The notes: generated by a model not told the origin, from the sequence alone. 64,000 bases of DNA from Euryodendron excelsum (GCA_033060915.1 CM065389.1:9104501-9168500); one strand, 5' to 3'. Shown: positions 10,801-22,596, counted from the first letter of the stretch. Program-made: numbers and translations.

Positions 10801-11520
10801 CAGTTTGACAAGCTCTCGTTCTTCTTCGCCGTCACCATTCTTCTCAGCAGTGTTCAACCAGTTCTATGCGCTGATTTTGATGCTTGAATTTTGTAAAATG
10901 AACGTCTAGTATTTTTTATTTTTTATTTTTTTTGTGAAAGAATGGTGAAATTAAATGTCTTCAATATTCCTGCAGGGGTGGCCGTTGGATCCGGATGGCA
11001 GTCGAAGGTTGCATACATAAATTTAGGCTGCTACTACCTTATTGGGGTTCCCCTTGGAATGGCTTTTGGGTGGGTATTTCACTTCGGTGTTCAGGTAATT
11101 AAGGACTAGACTTTACAGTACAAAGAAAACAACACACTATGAATATATATATATACATATGTATATTCATGATCAGCTTGTTATCTCAGTTTTTACTTAA
11201 AAACATTGAATTTGGACACATGAGGGTCTCTTGGGAGGGATGATCTTTCGTGGAAAAGCCATACAAACAGTAATATTGGCCATCATAACGATACGGTGCG
11301 ATTGGAAAAAGGAGGTATAGTGTTTTTTTTAACCAAATTTTCATTTGTTGAAAACTTATTTAAGTATATATTATATGCACTGATATTTAACATTTTTTAT
11401 CCTTTTAATGGGTGTGGATATATATATATATATATATGGCAGGCTGAGAAAGCCATTATGCATGTTCAGAAGTGGTCAAGTCCCAATCCAGATAATGAAC
11501 CAAAGATTGAACATGAATGA
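10801..11520 (+). pseudogene. MATE (DTX) efflux transporter, 3' exons only
   Basis: Four exon pieces encode the C-terminal part of a MATE multidrug/toxin extrusion transporter, normally about 12 membrane helices in the plasma or vacuolar membrane. Piece 1 (10801-10866) encodes QFDKLSFFFAVTILLSSVQP-VL. Piece 2 (10976-11094) encodes GVAVGSGWQSKVAYINLGCY and onward to WVFHFGVQ. Piece 3 (11225-11314) encodes LLGGMIFRGKAIQTVILAII and onward to DWKKE. Piece 4 (11443-11520) encodes AEKAIMHVQKWSSPNPDNEP plus KIEHE and stop. The last three pieces have proper AG/GT borders and a continuous frame. The donor after piece 1 is lost (CTATGCGCTG, no GT) and none of the upstream exons, which should encode most of the helices, is present. 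An LTR-like relic lies just upstream. A truncated gene copy is the best reading; a mis-assembled functional gene is less likely. Confidence 0.8.
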
Positions 11521-11710
11521 ATTATTAAGCTGATCGTAGATGGCATTTGCCACTCGGGGCTGGGGTTCAACTGCATGCTGGCACAGGTTTATTCTCAATA
11601 AGAATCAGGGGCCTTGGTTTCTCTGGTGATATTTTTGAATTTGATATTTTCATTTATTGGGTCTGTTTCCTTGTCCAAACCCAAGTTAGAAACTACCAAT
11701 CCTTGGAGTC

Positions 11711-12950
11711 CACCGGGATAACTTGGTTTTATTTATTTATTTTTATTTATGTTTATCTTTTTGCAAATAGCCAAGACCAAGATGTTATGTACTTATGTGG
11801 GACTCGGTTTACAGTATTATGTTGTTGAAATTTTGATTTCTGATGATAGATAATTGTTTAGAAGTAAGATAGTACTAACTATTGTTACTAAGATTTAACT
11901 ATTATAATGGGAGATCTACCACTACATAGAAGGTTAAAGAACGTCATAGAAATACTTTTTTTGTGTGAATGATGTTGTAGTTAGTGAGATTGTTAGGATT
12001 CATGTGGACTTGTGTATTGTAAAATTTTCTAAGATGAATTCCTAATTTGATGTATTTTTTAGGATATAAGTGAAGAGTTTAATTTTGAAACATTTATTTT
12101 TATACTATTTAAACTTTAAAAGACACGTATCGTATTTTGGTATCTCACATATGTAAAAAAAAAAAAAAAAACTTACTATACTACTGTATCAAAATTAAAC
12201 TCTCAATTAAATACGTTAAGATATATAATTAAGCAATAGGATTGATAGCATGTCTCATTGAGTTAATTGCTCTATTGAAACAGTGCTTTTTAAAAAACAA
12301 TATACATTTACTCCCGTAAAAATGCTACAAAAAATAATTGGTCGGTCGAAGTCTCTCTATAGTCTATATACATTTAACGGGCTGACATTAAATTTCTTTA
12401 AAATTATCAAAAGAATAAAAAGAAGAAAAAAAAAAAAACATCTTCCAACGGCAAGCATTCAAGTTTCCAACAATTGGAGCTAGCGTCAGTCATTCGCAAG
12501 CTTTTTAACTACAGTGTCAGAAAATCCGATTTGACATACTTTATTATACTTGTAGTCACCATCTCGTTTTTCCTTTCTGATGCTTTTATATTATATTAAT
12601 AATTGGGACATCGTTATCAGTTCAGTCAATTGAACGCGTTTTGTTTGATAATCAAATTCATCAAAACTCGTTTTTCTTTCCTAACTAGTAAAAAAACGAA
12701 AGAAGCGTGGATAATGAGTTCAGTGGATTGAACGCGTTTTGTTTGATAATCAAATTTATAAAGGTGAATTTCAGCCATACTTGTGATTTGAGATATCGAT
12801 AGTTAGACTCTTTTAATTTTAAAAATAGACATTTAGACCTCTTGTAATTTAAAAAATTAACAATTAGACCCCCTATAAGAATATTTCGTAAAATATATAT
12901 TTTTTTTTGATCATATTAACAATGTAAAAGACAATTATACCTTTACTTAA

Positions 12951-12988
<38 letters not shown>

Positions 12989-13630
12989 TTGTAAAAATTA
13001 CAATAATGTCAACAAAATAATTTACACAATTAAATTTTATTAAATAAAAATATCTTATTATTAAAAAAATAAATATTATTAAACAAAAAATTACATATTA
13101 CGAAAAATATAAAAACTTCTAAATTTTTTTTTAACAAAGACACATATTAAACATTGAAACACAAAAAGAATAAAAAAAACTCCAAATATTTTTTTTTAAA
13201 AACAAACAACAATGTAAATCCTAACATAAAAAATAGTTTAATGCAATTATATTAATTATATTGGTGAGGAATCCACCCAACTTGGATGGTTTTTGTCGGT
13301 AAAAGAAATAAATTGGGTGAAACCACCTAATTTGAGTGGGTTCCTCACCTATATAATTAATATAATTGCATTAAACTACTTTTTATGTTAGGATTTACAT
13401 TGTTGTTTTATTTTAAAAAAAAATATTTGGAGTTTTTTTGTCTCTTATTGTGTTTCAATGTTTAATATGTGTCTTTGTTAAAAAAAAATAATTTTTTAAA
13501 TTTTTTTTATATTTTTCGTAATATGTAATTTTTTGTTTAATGATATTTATTTTTTTCTAATAATAAGATATTTTTGTTTAATAAAATTTGATTGTGTAAA
13601 TTATTTTGTTGGTATTATTGTTATTTTTAC

Positions 13631-13663
<33 letters not shown>

Positions 13664-13880
13664 TATGTGTGTAGTAAGGGTATAATTGTCTTTTACATGG
13701 TCAATATAGTCAAAAAGGGAATATAGCTCACGGAATATTACTACAGGGGTCTAGCTATCGATTTTTTAAACTACAAGGGGTCTATGTGTCTATTTTTAAA
13801 ATTAAAGAGGTTTAACTGTCGATATCCTAAACCACAAAAGGTCTAACTGAAATTAACCCATTCATAAAAACTTGTTTTTC
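11711..13880. repeat. Tandem segmental duplication, copy A (carries the fold-back insertion)
   Basis: Copy A starts near CACCGGGATAACTTGG and matches copy B (13899-15089) over its length. Shared blocks include GTGGGACTCG, GAGATCTACCACTACA, GTTGTAGTTAGTGAGATTGT, AAGATGAATTCCTAATTTGA and GAACGCGTTTTGTTTGATAA. Without the 1097-bp insertion at 12763-13859 it is about 1.06 kb. Each copy also holds an internal repeat of about 99 bp, so that GAACGCGTTTTGTTTGATAA occurs twice per copy. Confidence 0.85.
12763..13859. mobile_element. 1.1-kb fold-back (hairpin) element, Mutator-like by its target-site duplication
   Basis: Two arms of roughly 530 bp are inverted copies of each other around a spacer of about 25 bp near 13295-13318. 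The ends are GGTGAATTTCAGCC on the left and, inverted, GGGTTAATTTCAGTTAG on the right. The arms carry mirrored microsatellites: (CT)n(CA)n at 12951-12988 and (GT)n(GA)n at about 13631-13665. The flanking 9-mers are ATTTATAAA (12754-12762) and ATTCATAAA (13860-13868), one mismatch apart. The sister duplication copy has a single uninterrupted ATTCATAAA at 15068-15076. This fixes both borders. There is no coding sequence, so the element is non-autonomous. A transcript would fold into a very long near-perfect hairpin. Confidence 0.9.
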
Positions 13881-13898
13881 TGGCGATATGCTTCTTTG

Positions 13899-15089
13899 CA
13901 CCAGGATAAGTTGGTTTTTATTTATTTATTTTTATTTTATGTTTATTTTTTTGTTGATACCCATGAGGCTACGTGGGACTCGATTTACTATATTACAATA
14001 TTATGTTATTGAGGTCTTAATTTTGACTCTTTAAAAGTAGATAATAGATAAATGTTCAATAGTAAGATAGTATTAACTATTGTCACTAAGATTTAATCAT
14101 TACAGTAAGAGATCTACCACTACAATATGGAAGGTGAAACTTAAATGTTCATCATAGAAGTAATATGCAAAAATATGAGTTCCACATACCTACTGGACCT
14201 TTTTTGGTGAATGACGTTGTAGTTAGTGAGATTGTTTTTTCGTGTGAGCTTGTGTATTGTAAAATTTTGTAAGATGAATTCCTAATTTGATGTATTCTCT
14301 ATGATATAAGTGAAGAGTTTAATTTTGAAGTATTCATTTTTATATTTTATTTAAACTCTAAAAGGCACGTGTTATATTTTAGTATTCCACTTATGTTAAA
14401 AATAAAAAATTCTAATATAACAATGTATCAAAATTAAACTCACAGCTTATCGGAAGCACAAAAAAAAAAAAAAAAAAACTCAGTTAAATACACTAAGGTA
14501 ATTAAGCAATGGGATCTACAGAAATTTCTCATTGAGTTAATAGCTCTATTGAACAGTGCTTTAGAAAAAAACAATATACATGATCTGTAGAAATGCGATA
14601 ACGATTGCTTCAAGTTGTTGAAGGCCCTATATTCAATGATTGCTGGAGCTTTCCAATGTAAGTCAAAAAATAATTGGTGGGTGGAAGCCTCTCTCTATAT
14701 ATACATTTAACGGGCCGACATCAAATTTCTTTAAAATTATCAAAAGATTATTCAACAATTTCTTCCATCGGCAAGCATTCTAGTTTCCAACAATTGAAGC
14801 TATTTTGACAATAGCTTTATGACCCTGCAGTCAGAAAATCTCTTTTGACGGACTTCATTATCCTTACAGTCACCATCTCATTTTTTCTCTTTGATGCTTT
14901 TACATTATATTAATAATTGGGACATCATTATCAGTTCAGTGAATTGAACGCGTTTTGTTTGATAATCAAATTCATCAAAACTCGTTTTTCTTTCCTAACT
15001 AGTAAACAAACAAAAGAAGGGTGGATAATGAGTTAAGTGGATTGAACGCGTTTTGTTTGATAATCAAATTCATAAAAACTTGTTTTTCT
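13899..15089. repeat. Tandem segmental duplication, copy B (empty site preserved)
   Basis: Copy B lies directly downstream of copy A in the same orientation. It lacks the fold-back element and keeps the unoccupied target at 15068-15076. It has about 85 bp around 14580-14665 that copy A lacks, plus an A-rich run at 14460-14479. The duplication therefore predates the insertion in copy A. Confidence 0.85.
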
Positions 15090-16242
15090 TTCCATGGAAT
15101 TGGATAATATTTTTTGAGGGTCCCTTATAGCTATGCTTGACACAAAATAAAATGCCGGATAGATCGCCCGGCCCGGTTGAGATTCAATCCCCCAAAATGG
15201 GGGATTTGCAATTACGATACAGGAGCTCGTGTTACACATTTAAGAGGAGGATCAGCATAAAAAGTCAGTTTTGCTCTTGCCTTATATATTATATTATATT
15301 TTAGAGGCAATGAGGTAATTCACGTACGTATTTTATTCCTTATCTCATTTTTATACAACAAACATAGTTCTATTTTTTATCCAAAATATGAGTAATTTGT
15401 ATCACATCATGAAATTACTTATCACCTCTCATTCATTTTTAATTTTATAGTATTACTTATTCTCTAATTTTTATTTAAAAACAAATGTGACTACTATTCC
15501 ATTTATGTATTTTTGGTACTCAAACTTGTGAAGTGTTATATTTTGTCTTGTTAAATCCTTTGAGTTGGGTGCCTCTGTAATTGGGATCAATTGCTTACAC
15601 AACCTAGCTACACAGTATATTCATGTTTATACAGAGAACCGCATGTACATAATTCATGTATATATTTAATCGATCGTTTTATGTTCAATATGATCTATCA
15701 AAAACTCATTCCATCAAATACTTCCTACTGCTATATCATTAGATTTTTGCTGTCATCGACCTAATATTATTGAAATGGAATAGAAACTAACAAAATGAAT
15801 ATCTACATGCCTCCTAGTAATAAGAACAAGATAACAAAATCCAAAAGTAGCACCTTTGTTTTCATTTACTGTTTCTGTTATGATTTTCATCTCCATCTAG
15901 AAAGGAAAGAGAGACTGCCAGAAATCCATAAAAAAATGACAGGAATGCAAAAAAAATTTAATGTGTAATGTCATATACAATCTTATTTCTTAATTTCTTT
16001 TCTCACTCTTAGACATAAGTTTATAGAACTCACATTAATAAATTCACGTGAAATTCATTCACTTATGTCTAGGAAGTGAAAAAAGAAATTGAGTCATGAG
16101 ATTATATATAGAAGACATCACATTTGTATTGTACCTTGTGGCTGAGAAAGTGGATTAGAAATTAGCTTATGTATAGGATTACTCTATTTGTATAGTGCGT
16201 AGATAGTCATCACATTATACAGTACATGTTGCTATGTTGAGA
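15090..16242. other. AT-rich intergenic region with one GC-richer patch
   Basis: No gene was recognised. About 15105-15240 is GC-richer, with a run of CCCGGCCCGG and a CCCCCAAAATGGGGG inverted repeat (15189-15203). It is open on the minus strand but matches no family I recognise. It may be a fragment of foreign, organellar or mobile origin. The remainder is low-complexity AT-rich sequence. Confidence 0.4.
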
Positions 16243-16435
16243 ACACATTTGGTAGAGTTTATTTTAAGCTATTTTCATTTGGTTATTTGGCTTAAAAGTT
16301 AAAAATCTAATTTTTTTTTTTTTTTGCTTTTTTCCTTTTATAAGCTAAAGATAAGCAAAAAAAAAATAAAAAAATTTACATTTTTTGCTTATAAACTAAA
16401 AAAAGCCAAACAATAAAGCTCTACCAAACAAGTCT
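16243..16435. mobile_element. Small palindromic hAT-like MITE
   Basis: The ends ACATTTGGTAGAGTTTATT and, inverted, GTTTGGTAGAGCTTTATTG are complementary, and the interior (TTATAAGCTAAAGATAAGC against GCTTATAAACTAAAAAAAGC) is self-complementary. It is about 190 bp with no coding capacity. A clear target-site duplication was not found. Confidence 0.55.
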
Positions 16436-16473
16436 TAAAATAAATAAATAAATAAATAAAAAATAGTGCTTAG

Positions 16474-16892
16474 TGTTATAAAACTAAAAGAATATAAAGT
16501 AAATAAAATAACTCAACACAAATTATAGTGAATAGTTCTTCAAGAACTGTCAAAATTTATCATATTAGTTCTTCAGGAACATTTAGGGATTGATTTTCTG
16601 GACCACTCAAAACTTTATTGATAATATAGAATAAAATAAAATACAACAAGGTGTTTAAGGATTTATCTATACCTCTCTTCCTTCTATTTTCTCTCTGCTT
16701 CTTTTTTTCTATTTTTTCTCTATTTTTAATTATATCTAGAACTACCTCTAAGCACCTATATTTATAGTGATTGAAGTCGGTCGAGACGTGGACAGATGCA
16801 GTGAAGGAATTGACTTGGTGAGGTGGTAGCCGAAATGTAAAAATGTCAAGGTCATCCACGACGTCATAGCCAAGTTCATGTATAACATAACA
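16474..16892 (-). repeat. 3' LTR of the copia element
   Basis: A 419-bp LTR with TG..CA ends (TGTTATAAAA..CATAACA on the plus strand). On the minus strand it is preceded by the purine run AAGGAGGAG, the expected polypurine tract directly before a 3' LTR. It pairs with the LTR at 22000-22598. The sequence AAATGTAAAAATGTCAAGG (from about 16838) is uninterrupted here, while the sister LTR has a MITE inserted at the same point. Confidence 0.9.
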
Positions 16893-17049
16893 CTCCTCCT
16901 TAGATAACCGCCGAGTAGCACTAAATATAAATTTTATTGGATATTTTAAAACTGTCTCATTAAAACCTTACTAAGAAAAATCCAATGGAGAAAAATCTTA
17001 GCAAAGGAAAAGAGTACAGTGCTTAACTCTCCCTATTTAATAAAAATTT

Positions 17050-18253
17050 GTTTGCTTCAAAAAAATTTCTAAGACGACGTAGACCAATACCATGCACAAA
17101 TTTCTCAAATGTTGCAGTTGATAGTGCTTTAATTATCACTCGAACGTATTTGTTCGATATCAATATCACCATTCTTCTAAAATTCATGTGTATGAAAGAA
17201 TTTGGAAGAAATATGCTTCGTTCTGTCACCTTTAATGTAGTTTTCCTTAATCTGTGCAATACAAGTTGCATTACCCTCATATAATATTGTCGATATATCT
17301 TTGACTATAGATAATTTGCAATTTTTTTTTGTATATATTGAATCATAGATCTCAATCAGATGCACCCTCAGCTTATTTCATGAATTGCAATTATCTCAGA
17401 ATGATTTGAAGAAATTGCAATCAATGTTTACTTTACAGATCGCCAAGATATAACAGTGTTACCATAAGTAAACACATACCCAGTTTGAGGCCGAGTTTTA
17501 TGTGGATCAGAAAGACAACCAGCGTCTGCATAGCCAATTAATTCAGATTGTGACTCCTTTGAATAAAATAAACCCATATCAGTTATCCCTTGTAGATAAC
17601 GTAATATATGCTTAATTCCTTTTCAATATCTTTGCGTTAGTGTAAAACTATATCTTGTTAATAAATTGATAGAGAATGCTATATCAGGTCTTGTACAATT
17701 TGTAAAATACATAAGAACACTGATTGCGCTAAGATATGGTACTTCAGGACCAATAAGCTCTTCACCATCTTCTTAAGGACGGAAATGATTTTTCTGTATA
17801 TCTAATGAACGGACAACCATTGAAGAACTTAAGGGATGATTTTTGTCTATGTAAAATTGTTTCAAAACCTTTTTAGCATATGCTGATTGATGGACAAGAA
17901 TTTCATTTGATAAGTGCTCAATTTGTAATCCAAAACAATACTTTGTTTTTCCAAAATCTTTCATTTCAAACTCCTCTTTTAAATAATTAACAACTTTAAT
18001 AATTTCTTCTGATAAGATTTAAATCATCAACATAAACTGCAATGACAATAAACCCGGATTCTGATTTCTTAATGAAAACGTATGGGCAAATTGTATTGTT
18101 CACATATCCTTCTTTTAAGAGATATTAATTTAGAGGATTGTGCCACATGCGACCAAATTGCTTTAACTCGTATGAAGATCTTTGAAACTTAATTGAATAT
18201 AAATTTCGTGGTTTTGAAATATTTGCTTCAGGCATATTAAATCCTTCAGGAAT

Positions 18254-18285
<32 letters not shown>

Positions 18286-18394
18286 CATTATCCAATTCCC
18301 CATATAAGTAGGCAGTCACTACATTCATTACACGCATAGCTAGTTCTTTTGAGACTGTTAAACTAATCAAGAATCTAAATATAATTATATTCAT
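17050..18394 (-). pseudogene. Copia reverse transcriptase and RNase H, broken
   Basis: Fragments on the minus strand include AMRVMNVVTAYLYGELDNDI and then MKIPEGFNMPEANISKPRNL (18125-18394), a YVDD catalytic motif within SGFIVIAVYVDDLNL (about 18012-18050), and FGKTKYCFGLQIEHLSNEIL with VHQSAYAKKVLKQF (17773-17964). The RNase H end (17050-17345) reads YIKGDRTKHIS. Stops and frameshifts separate the pieces. An (AT)n run at about 18259-18286 is translated as alternating Tyr-Ile and splits the reverse-transcriptase segment. Confidence 0.85.
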
Positions 18395-19180
18395 TACAGA
18401 AGAATAAGTCTCATCATAAACAATACCAAGTCTCTGCCAGAAACCTTGTACTACGAGTCGAACTTTATATCATATTATTTCATTTTTCTCATTTCGCTTT
18501 CTTACGAATACCCATTTATATCTAACGGATTTTACATCTTCAAGTCTGTGGACTACAGGTCCAAATACTTCACGTTGTGCTAATAAGTATAATTTTGCCT
18601 CAAAAGATTCTTTTCATTTTTGCCAATCAATTATACATCAACTGTCTGTAGTTCAGTCTCTTCATCACTTCTGGTAATATCAAGAATCACTTTGAATAAA
18701 AATATGTTGTCGACGACTATGTTATTTCTATTCTAGTTTTTTCCTGTATGTATAATTTATTGAAATCTTATTATTTTCAGGTACCATTTCATTTACATGA
18801 GATTTTTCTTCAAGAGATTTTTCTTTTGGGAATTCTTCTTCAGGAAGTTTAGATATTGTGTTCTTTTTAGAAATACCAACTTGCTTATGCATTTTTTCTT
18901 GTGTTTTCCTTTTTTGGAGAACAGTGCTTTTTCCACCAACAGGCCTTCCACGCTTCAAGCGTGCTTTAGATTCATTTGCTGCTGTACTAATAGATTATCC
19001 TACAAAGACATCAATATGTGTTGGAGTATTAGCAGCTGGTGTATGTAATTTGGTTACATTCTTTGTGTCAGTGAACGCATCAAGTAATTGATTTGCAATT
19101 GTCTGTAAATGAATGATTTCGTGAATTTCTTATTCACATTAACTCATTCAAGGATCAATATGAGACAGTGTTAAAACATT

Positions 19181-20200
19181 CTAACTAATCTCTCGTTGTT
19201 TTTCTAACTGCGCCTTTTCTTCTCTTAATTGTGCAAAGACTGACTCATCAAAATGACAATCCGCAAAATGTGCCTTGAACATATCACCTGTTAAGGGTTC
19301 TAAATATCTAATAGTAAATAGAGAATCAAAACCAACATAAATTTTAAGTCGACGCTGGAGAACCATTTTAGTACGCTGTGGGAGTGAAATAAGAACATAT
19401 ATAGCACAACAAAAAACTCGTAAGTGAGAAATATTTAGTTGTTGACCAATGACAAGTTATAATGGTAAGTATTGATGATATGCAGTTGGCCAGACACGAA
19501 CTAATTATGCAGTATGCAATATGATATGTCTCTAAACAGAAATGAGTAGTTTTGTTTTCATAAGTAAAGGTCGAGCAATTGACTGGAGTCGTTTTATAAA
19601 AGATTCGGCAAGACTATTTTATGTATGTGTGTGAGCATTTGGATGTTCAACATCAATTCTTATTGACATGCAATAATCATCAAAGGCTTGAGATGTAAAT
19701 TCTCTAACATTATCTAGTTGTATTGATTTAATCGAGTGGTCTGAAAACTGTGCCCGTAATTGAATAATTTAGATAAGAATTTTAGCAAAAGTAATATTAT
19801 GGGTAAAAATTAAACAGAGATGTGACCACCATGTGGATGTATCTATTGAAATCATAAAATAACTATATGGTCCGCATGGAGGATGTATTAGCCCATAGAT
19901 ATCCTCTTGAATTCTTTGTAAGAATGATGGGGATTCAAGAACATCATTTAAAGGAGATGGTCGGACAATTAATTTTTCTTGTGAACAGGTAGCACATGTA
20001 TAATCATTTAACAAAAGAATCTTATGGTTTTTTAACGAATGTCCATGTGAGTTTTTAATAATTCGCTGCATCATTGTTGATCCTAGATGACCTAAACAAT
20101 CACACCATAGTATAAAATTATTTGAGTCAAAGCACTTCTGGTGCATCACTACAGGTGATTCCTCAACTTTTATAGCAGTATAATATAAGCCAGAAGACAA
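19181..20200 (-). pseudogene. Copia integrase, broken
   Basis: The zinc-binding HHCC domain is visible as LWCDCLGHLGSTMMQRI with CATCSQEK (19769-20200), followed by the start of the catalytic core (GPYSYFMISIDTSTWW). Further 3', KIYVGFDSLFTIRYLEPLTG (19181-19366) fits the C-terminal integrase part. Frame breaks lie between the pieces. Confidence 0.85.
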
Positions 20201-20230
20201 TGCAACAAGTTGTTCTGATATGTATTTTTT

Positions 20231-20566
20231 TCATGAAATATAAGGAAAAATGTACAACTTTTCTATATTATTTTCATTCGTTGTTTCAAAATGATATCCA
20301 TTACGATGTATATCTTTAAAACTAATCAGATTCTTTGTGAATTTAGTAGAGTACAATATATTATCAATGCATAATTTTGTTTCTCTTGGCAATATTATAT
20401 TGACCCTTTTGGATCCTTCAATCAATCTTGTTGTGCCAAAGATTATATTGACATTAATTTCAAGTAATGTCAAGAGTGAAAAATATTTTTTCTCTCGAAA
20501 AATTGTGTGCGTTGTTCCACTATCTATTAAACATGTGCTTTCCTCATTCATTTTAGAAATATTCAA
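20231..20566 (-). pseudogene. Copia aspartic protease segment
   Basis: The retropepsin active-site motif is visible as CLIDSGTTHTIF, then the typical copia continuation (VNIILPRETKLCIDNILYST, NLISFKDIHRNGYHFET). The frame is open over this part only. Gag lies upstream on the minus strand (about 20700-21700) and is heavily mutated. Confidence 0.85.
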
Positions 20567-22356
20567 CGCGTTGGTACGATCTATGCATCTATATACAAAA
20601 TATTAAAATTATTTATGTAAAACAATAGATTTTATTGAAAAGAAAAGCATGTAAAGAAAATATTACAAGAAATGATAATAAACTAAATAAACAAAAAAAT
20701 AACATTAATTAATGTGGATATCTCCATCACCAATTAAATGGTCTATTATTCCATTAGCATCTTCAAAGAAATCTAAGACATTTAGATGAGTAATATCAAT
20801 TGGGCCATCAAAATCTGTAAAATGCATTTTTGTATTTTTTTCTTTACCTTTAAGTGAGGCTTGGTAAAGATCTCTTAAATGTTTGGGCGTACAACAAGTA
20901 CGTGACCAATACTCTTTGATTGCACACCTGTAACAAGTATCTTCATAATTCTTAAGAGGTTTATTTTGTAAACATTTTTCTGTTTTTTTTTTTTTTGTTT
21001 TATTTCAGAGTTATTCCATTACTGGTGGTGTGGTGCGGTATTCTTAAATCTCATATGATAAGTGATACCTCCACAATAATTCCCACGAGTTCGAAAACTA
21101 TTCTAGCTATGGCTACGGCCACGTCTGTGACCACATCCGCATCTCCGACCATCAAATGAGATTGCATTTATTTCAAGGAATGGTGCAGAACCGATAGGTC
21201 GGAACTGATGATTTTTCACTAGTAACTCATTATTTTGTTCAGCCATAAGAAGACATGATATTAATTCAGAATATTACTTAAATTTATACTCTCGATATTG
21301 CTGTTGCAGGAGCACATTCAAGGCATGAAATATGGATAATGTTTTTTTAACATGTTTTCGTCAGTAATAATTTCTTCACATAACTTTAATCGTGAGCTGA
21401 TTTTAAATAATGCGAAATTGTACTCACTGACAATTTTAAAATCTTACAATCTCTGGTGCGTCTAGTCAGATCTAGCTGAGAATTACGGTTTTCTAATGCT
21501 CGTATCTCTCATTTAAATTTTTTTCATAATATCAACAGATCTTTTATTTTGAGGTACTCAAATTTCAATTATTTATGAAGATGATAACGAAGAAAAATCA
21601 TTACTTTAGCGCGATCTTGCTGGGATGCATCATTTTCCTCTGCTATTGTTTGCTCAAGTGCGTTTACTGCCAGATGAATCTCCGCATCAAGAATTCAAGA
21701 TAAATAATTATCACCAGAAATATTAAGGGCGGCGAATTCTCAATTTTGTAAGGTTTGACATTTTCGGAATGTTATACTATACAAAATAATAAGATTAAAT
21801 CAGGACAAAATTATTAAGATTGCACATATATTCAAACCACATAAAATAATACAAGGAACAATAATTGAAATACAGAAACATGTACTAAAATGAATATCAT
21901 TATCTTCTAAAAATTTTGCACTTCGTAGAAGTCATCAAGTATTAAAAGTTATGAGACGTATACATATGTGTATATTAAGAGAGTTTTGTGTTAATAACGT
22001 GTTATAAAACTAAAAGAATATAAGACAAATAAAATAACTCAACACAAATTATAATGAATAGTTTTTCAAGAACTGTAAAAAAAAATTATCATATTATTTT
22101 TTTAAAAATATTTATAGATTGATCTTCTGGACCGCCCAAAACTTTATTGATAGTATAAAATTAAATAAAATATAATAAGATATTTAAAAATTTACCTATA
22201 TCTCTTTTTTTAATTATTTTTTTATTTTTTAATTTTTTTTTAATTATACCTATAACTATTCCAAGATACTTATATTTGTAATAATTGAAGTTGGTCAAGA
22301 CACGGAGAGATGCAGCAAAAGAATTGAGTCAGTGAGCCAGTAGCTGAAATGTAAAA

Positions 22357-22539
22357 GGATAATGCTATACATTTAAAAAATTTATACAGAATTTATATTT
22401 AGAATGATGTAGTTGAGTTATGAGCCTATCACTTTAAAAAAAAGAATCCATTAAGATGTATTTTAATTATAAAACTGACACTGTCATATCATTCTGATTT
22501 AAAATTTTGTGCCAAAATTTCTGAAGACTAACATTTTTC
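22357..22539 (+). mobile_element. M180 MITE, reference copy with exact borders, inside the copia LTR
   Basis: The 9-mer AATGTAAAA flanks the element perfectly on both sides (22348-22356 and 22540-22548) and is present once in the sister LTR. The ends GGATAATGCTA and, inverted, GAAAAATGTTA match at 8 of 11 positions. A 9-bp duplication with short inverted repeats points to the Mutator superfamily. It is 183 bp and non-coding. It serves as the reference for about ten further copies in this window. Confidence 0.9.
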
Positions 22540-22564
22540 AATGTAAAAATGTCAAGGACATTCA

Positions 22565-22596
22565 TGACGTCATGACCAAGGTCATGCATGACGTAA
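22565..22596. promoter_or_regulatory. Paired TGACGT motifs (TGA/bZIP-type sites) in the LTR end
   Basis: A perfect palindrome TGACGTCA and a second TGACGTAA lie 24 bp apart, about 170-200 bp before the dioxygenase ATG. TGACG is the core bound by TGA-class bZIP factors (as-1-type elements). In the 3' LTR the first site reads CGACGTCA and the second is not preserved. The motif is seen directly; regulatory use is inference. Confidence 0.45.

Noticed and set aside
17048..17284. Plus-strand open frame (MFASKKFLRR..) inside the copia element
   Set aside because: It is antisense to the copia RNase H end, which is recognisable on the minus strand.
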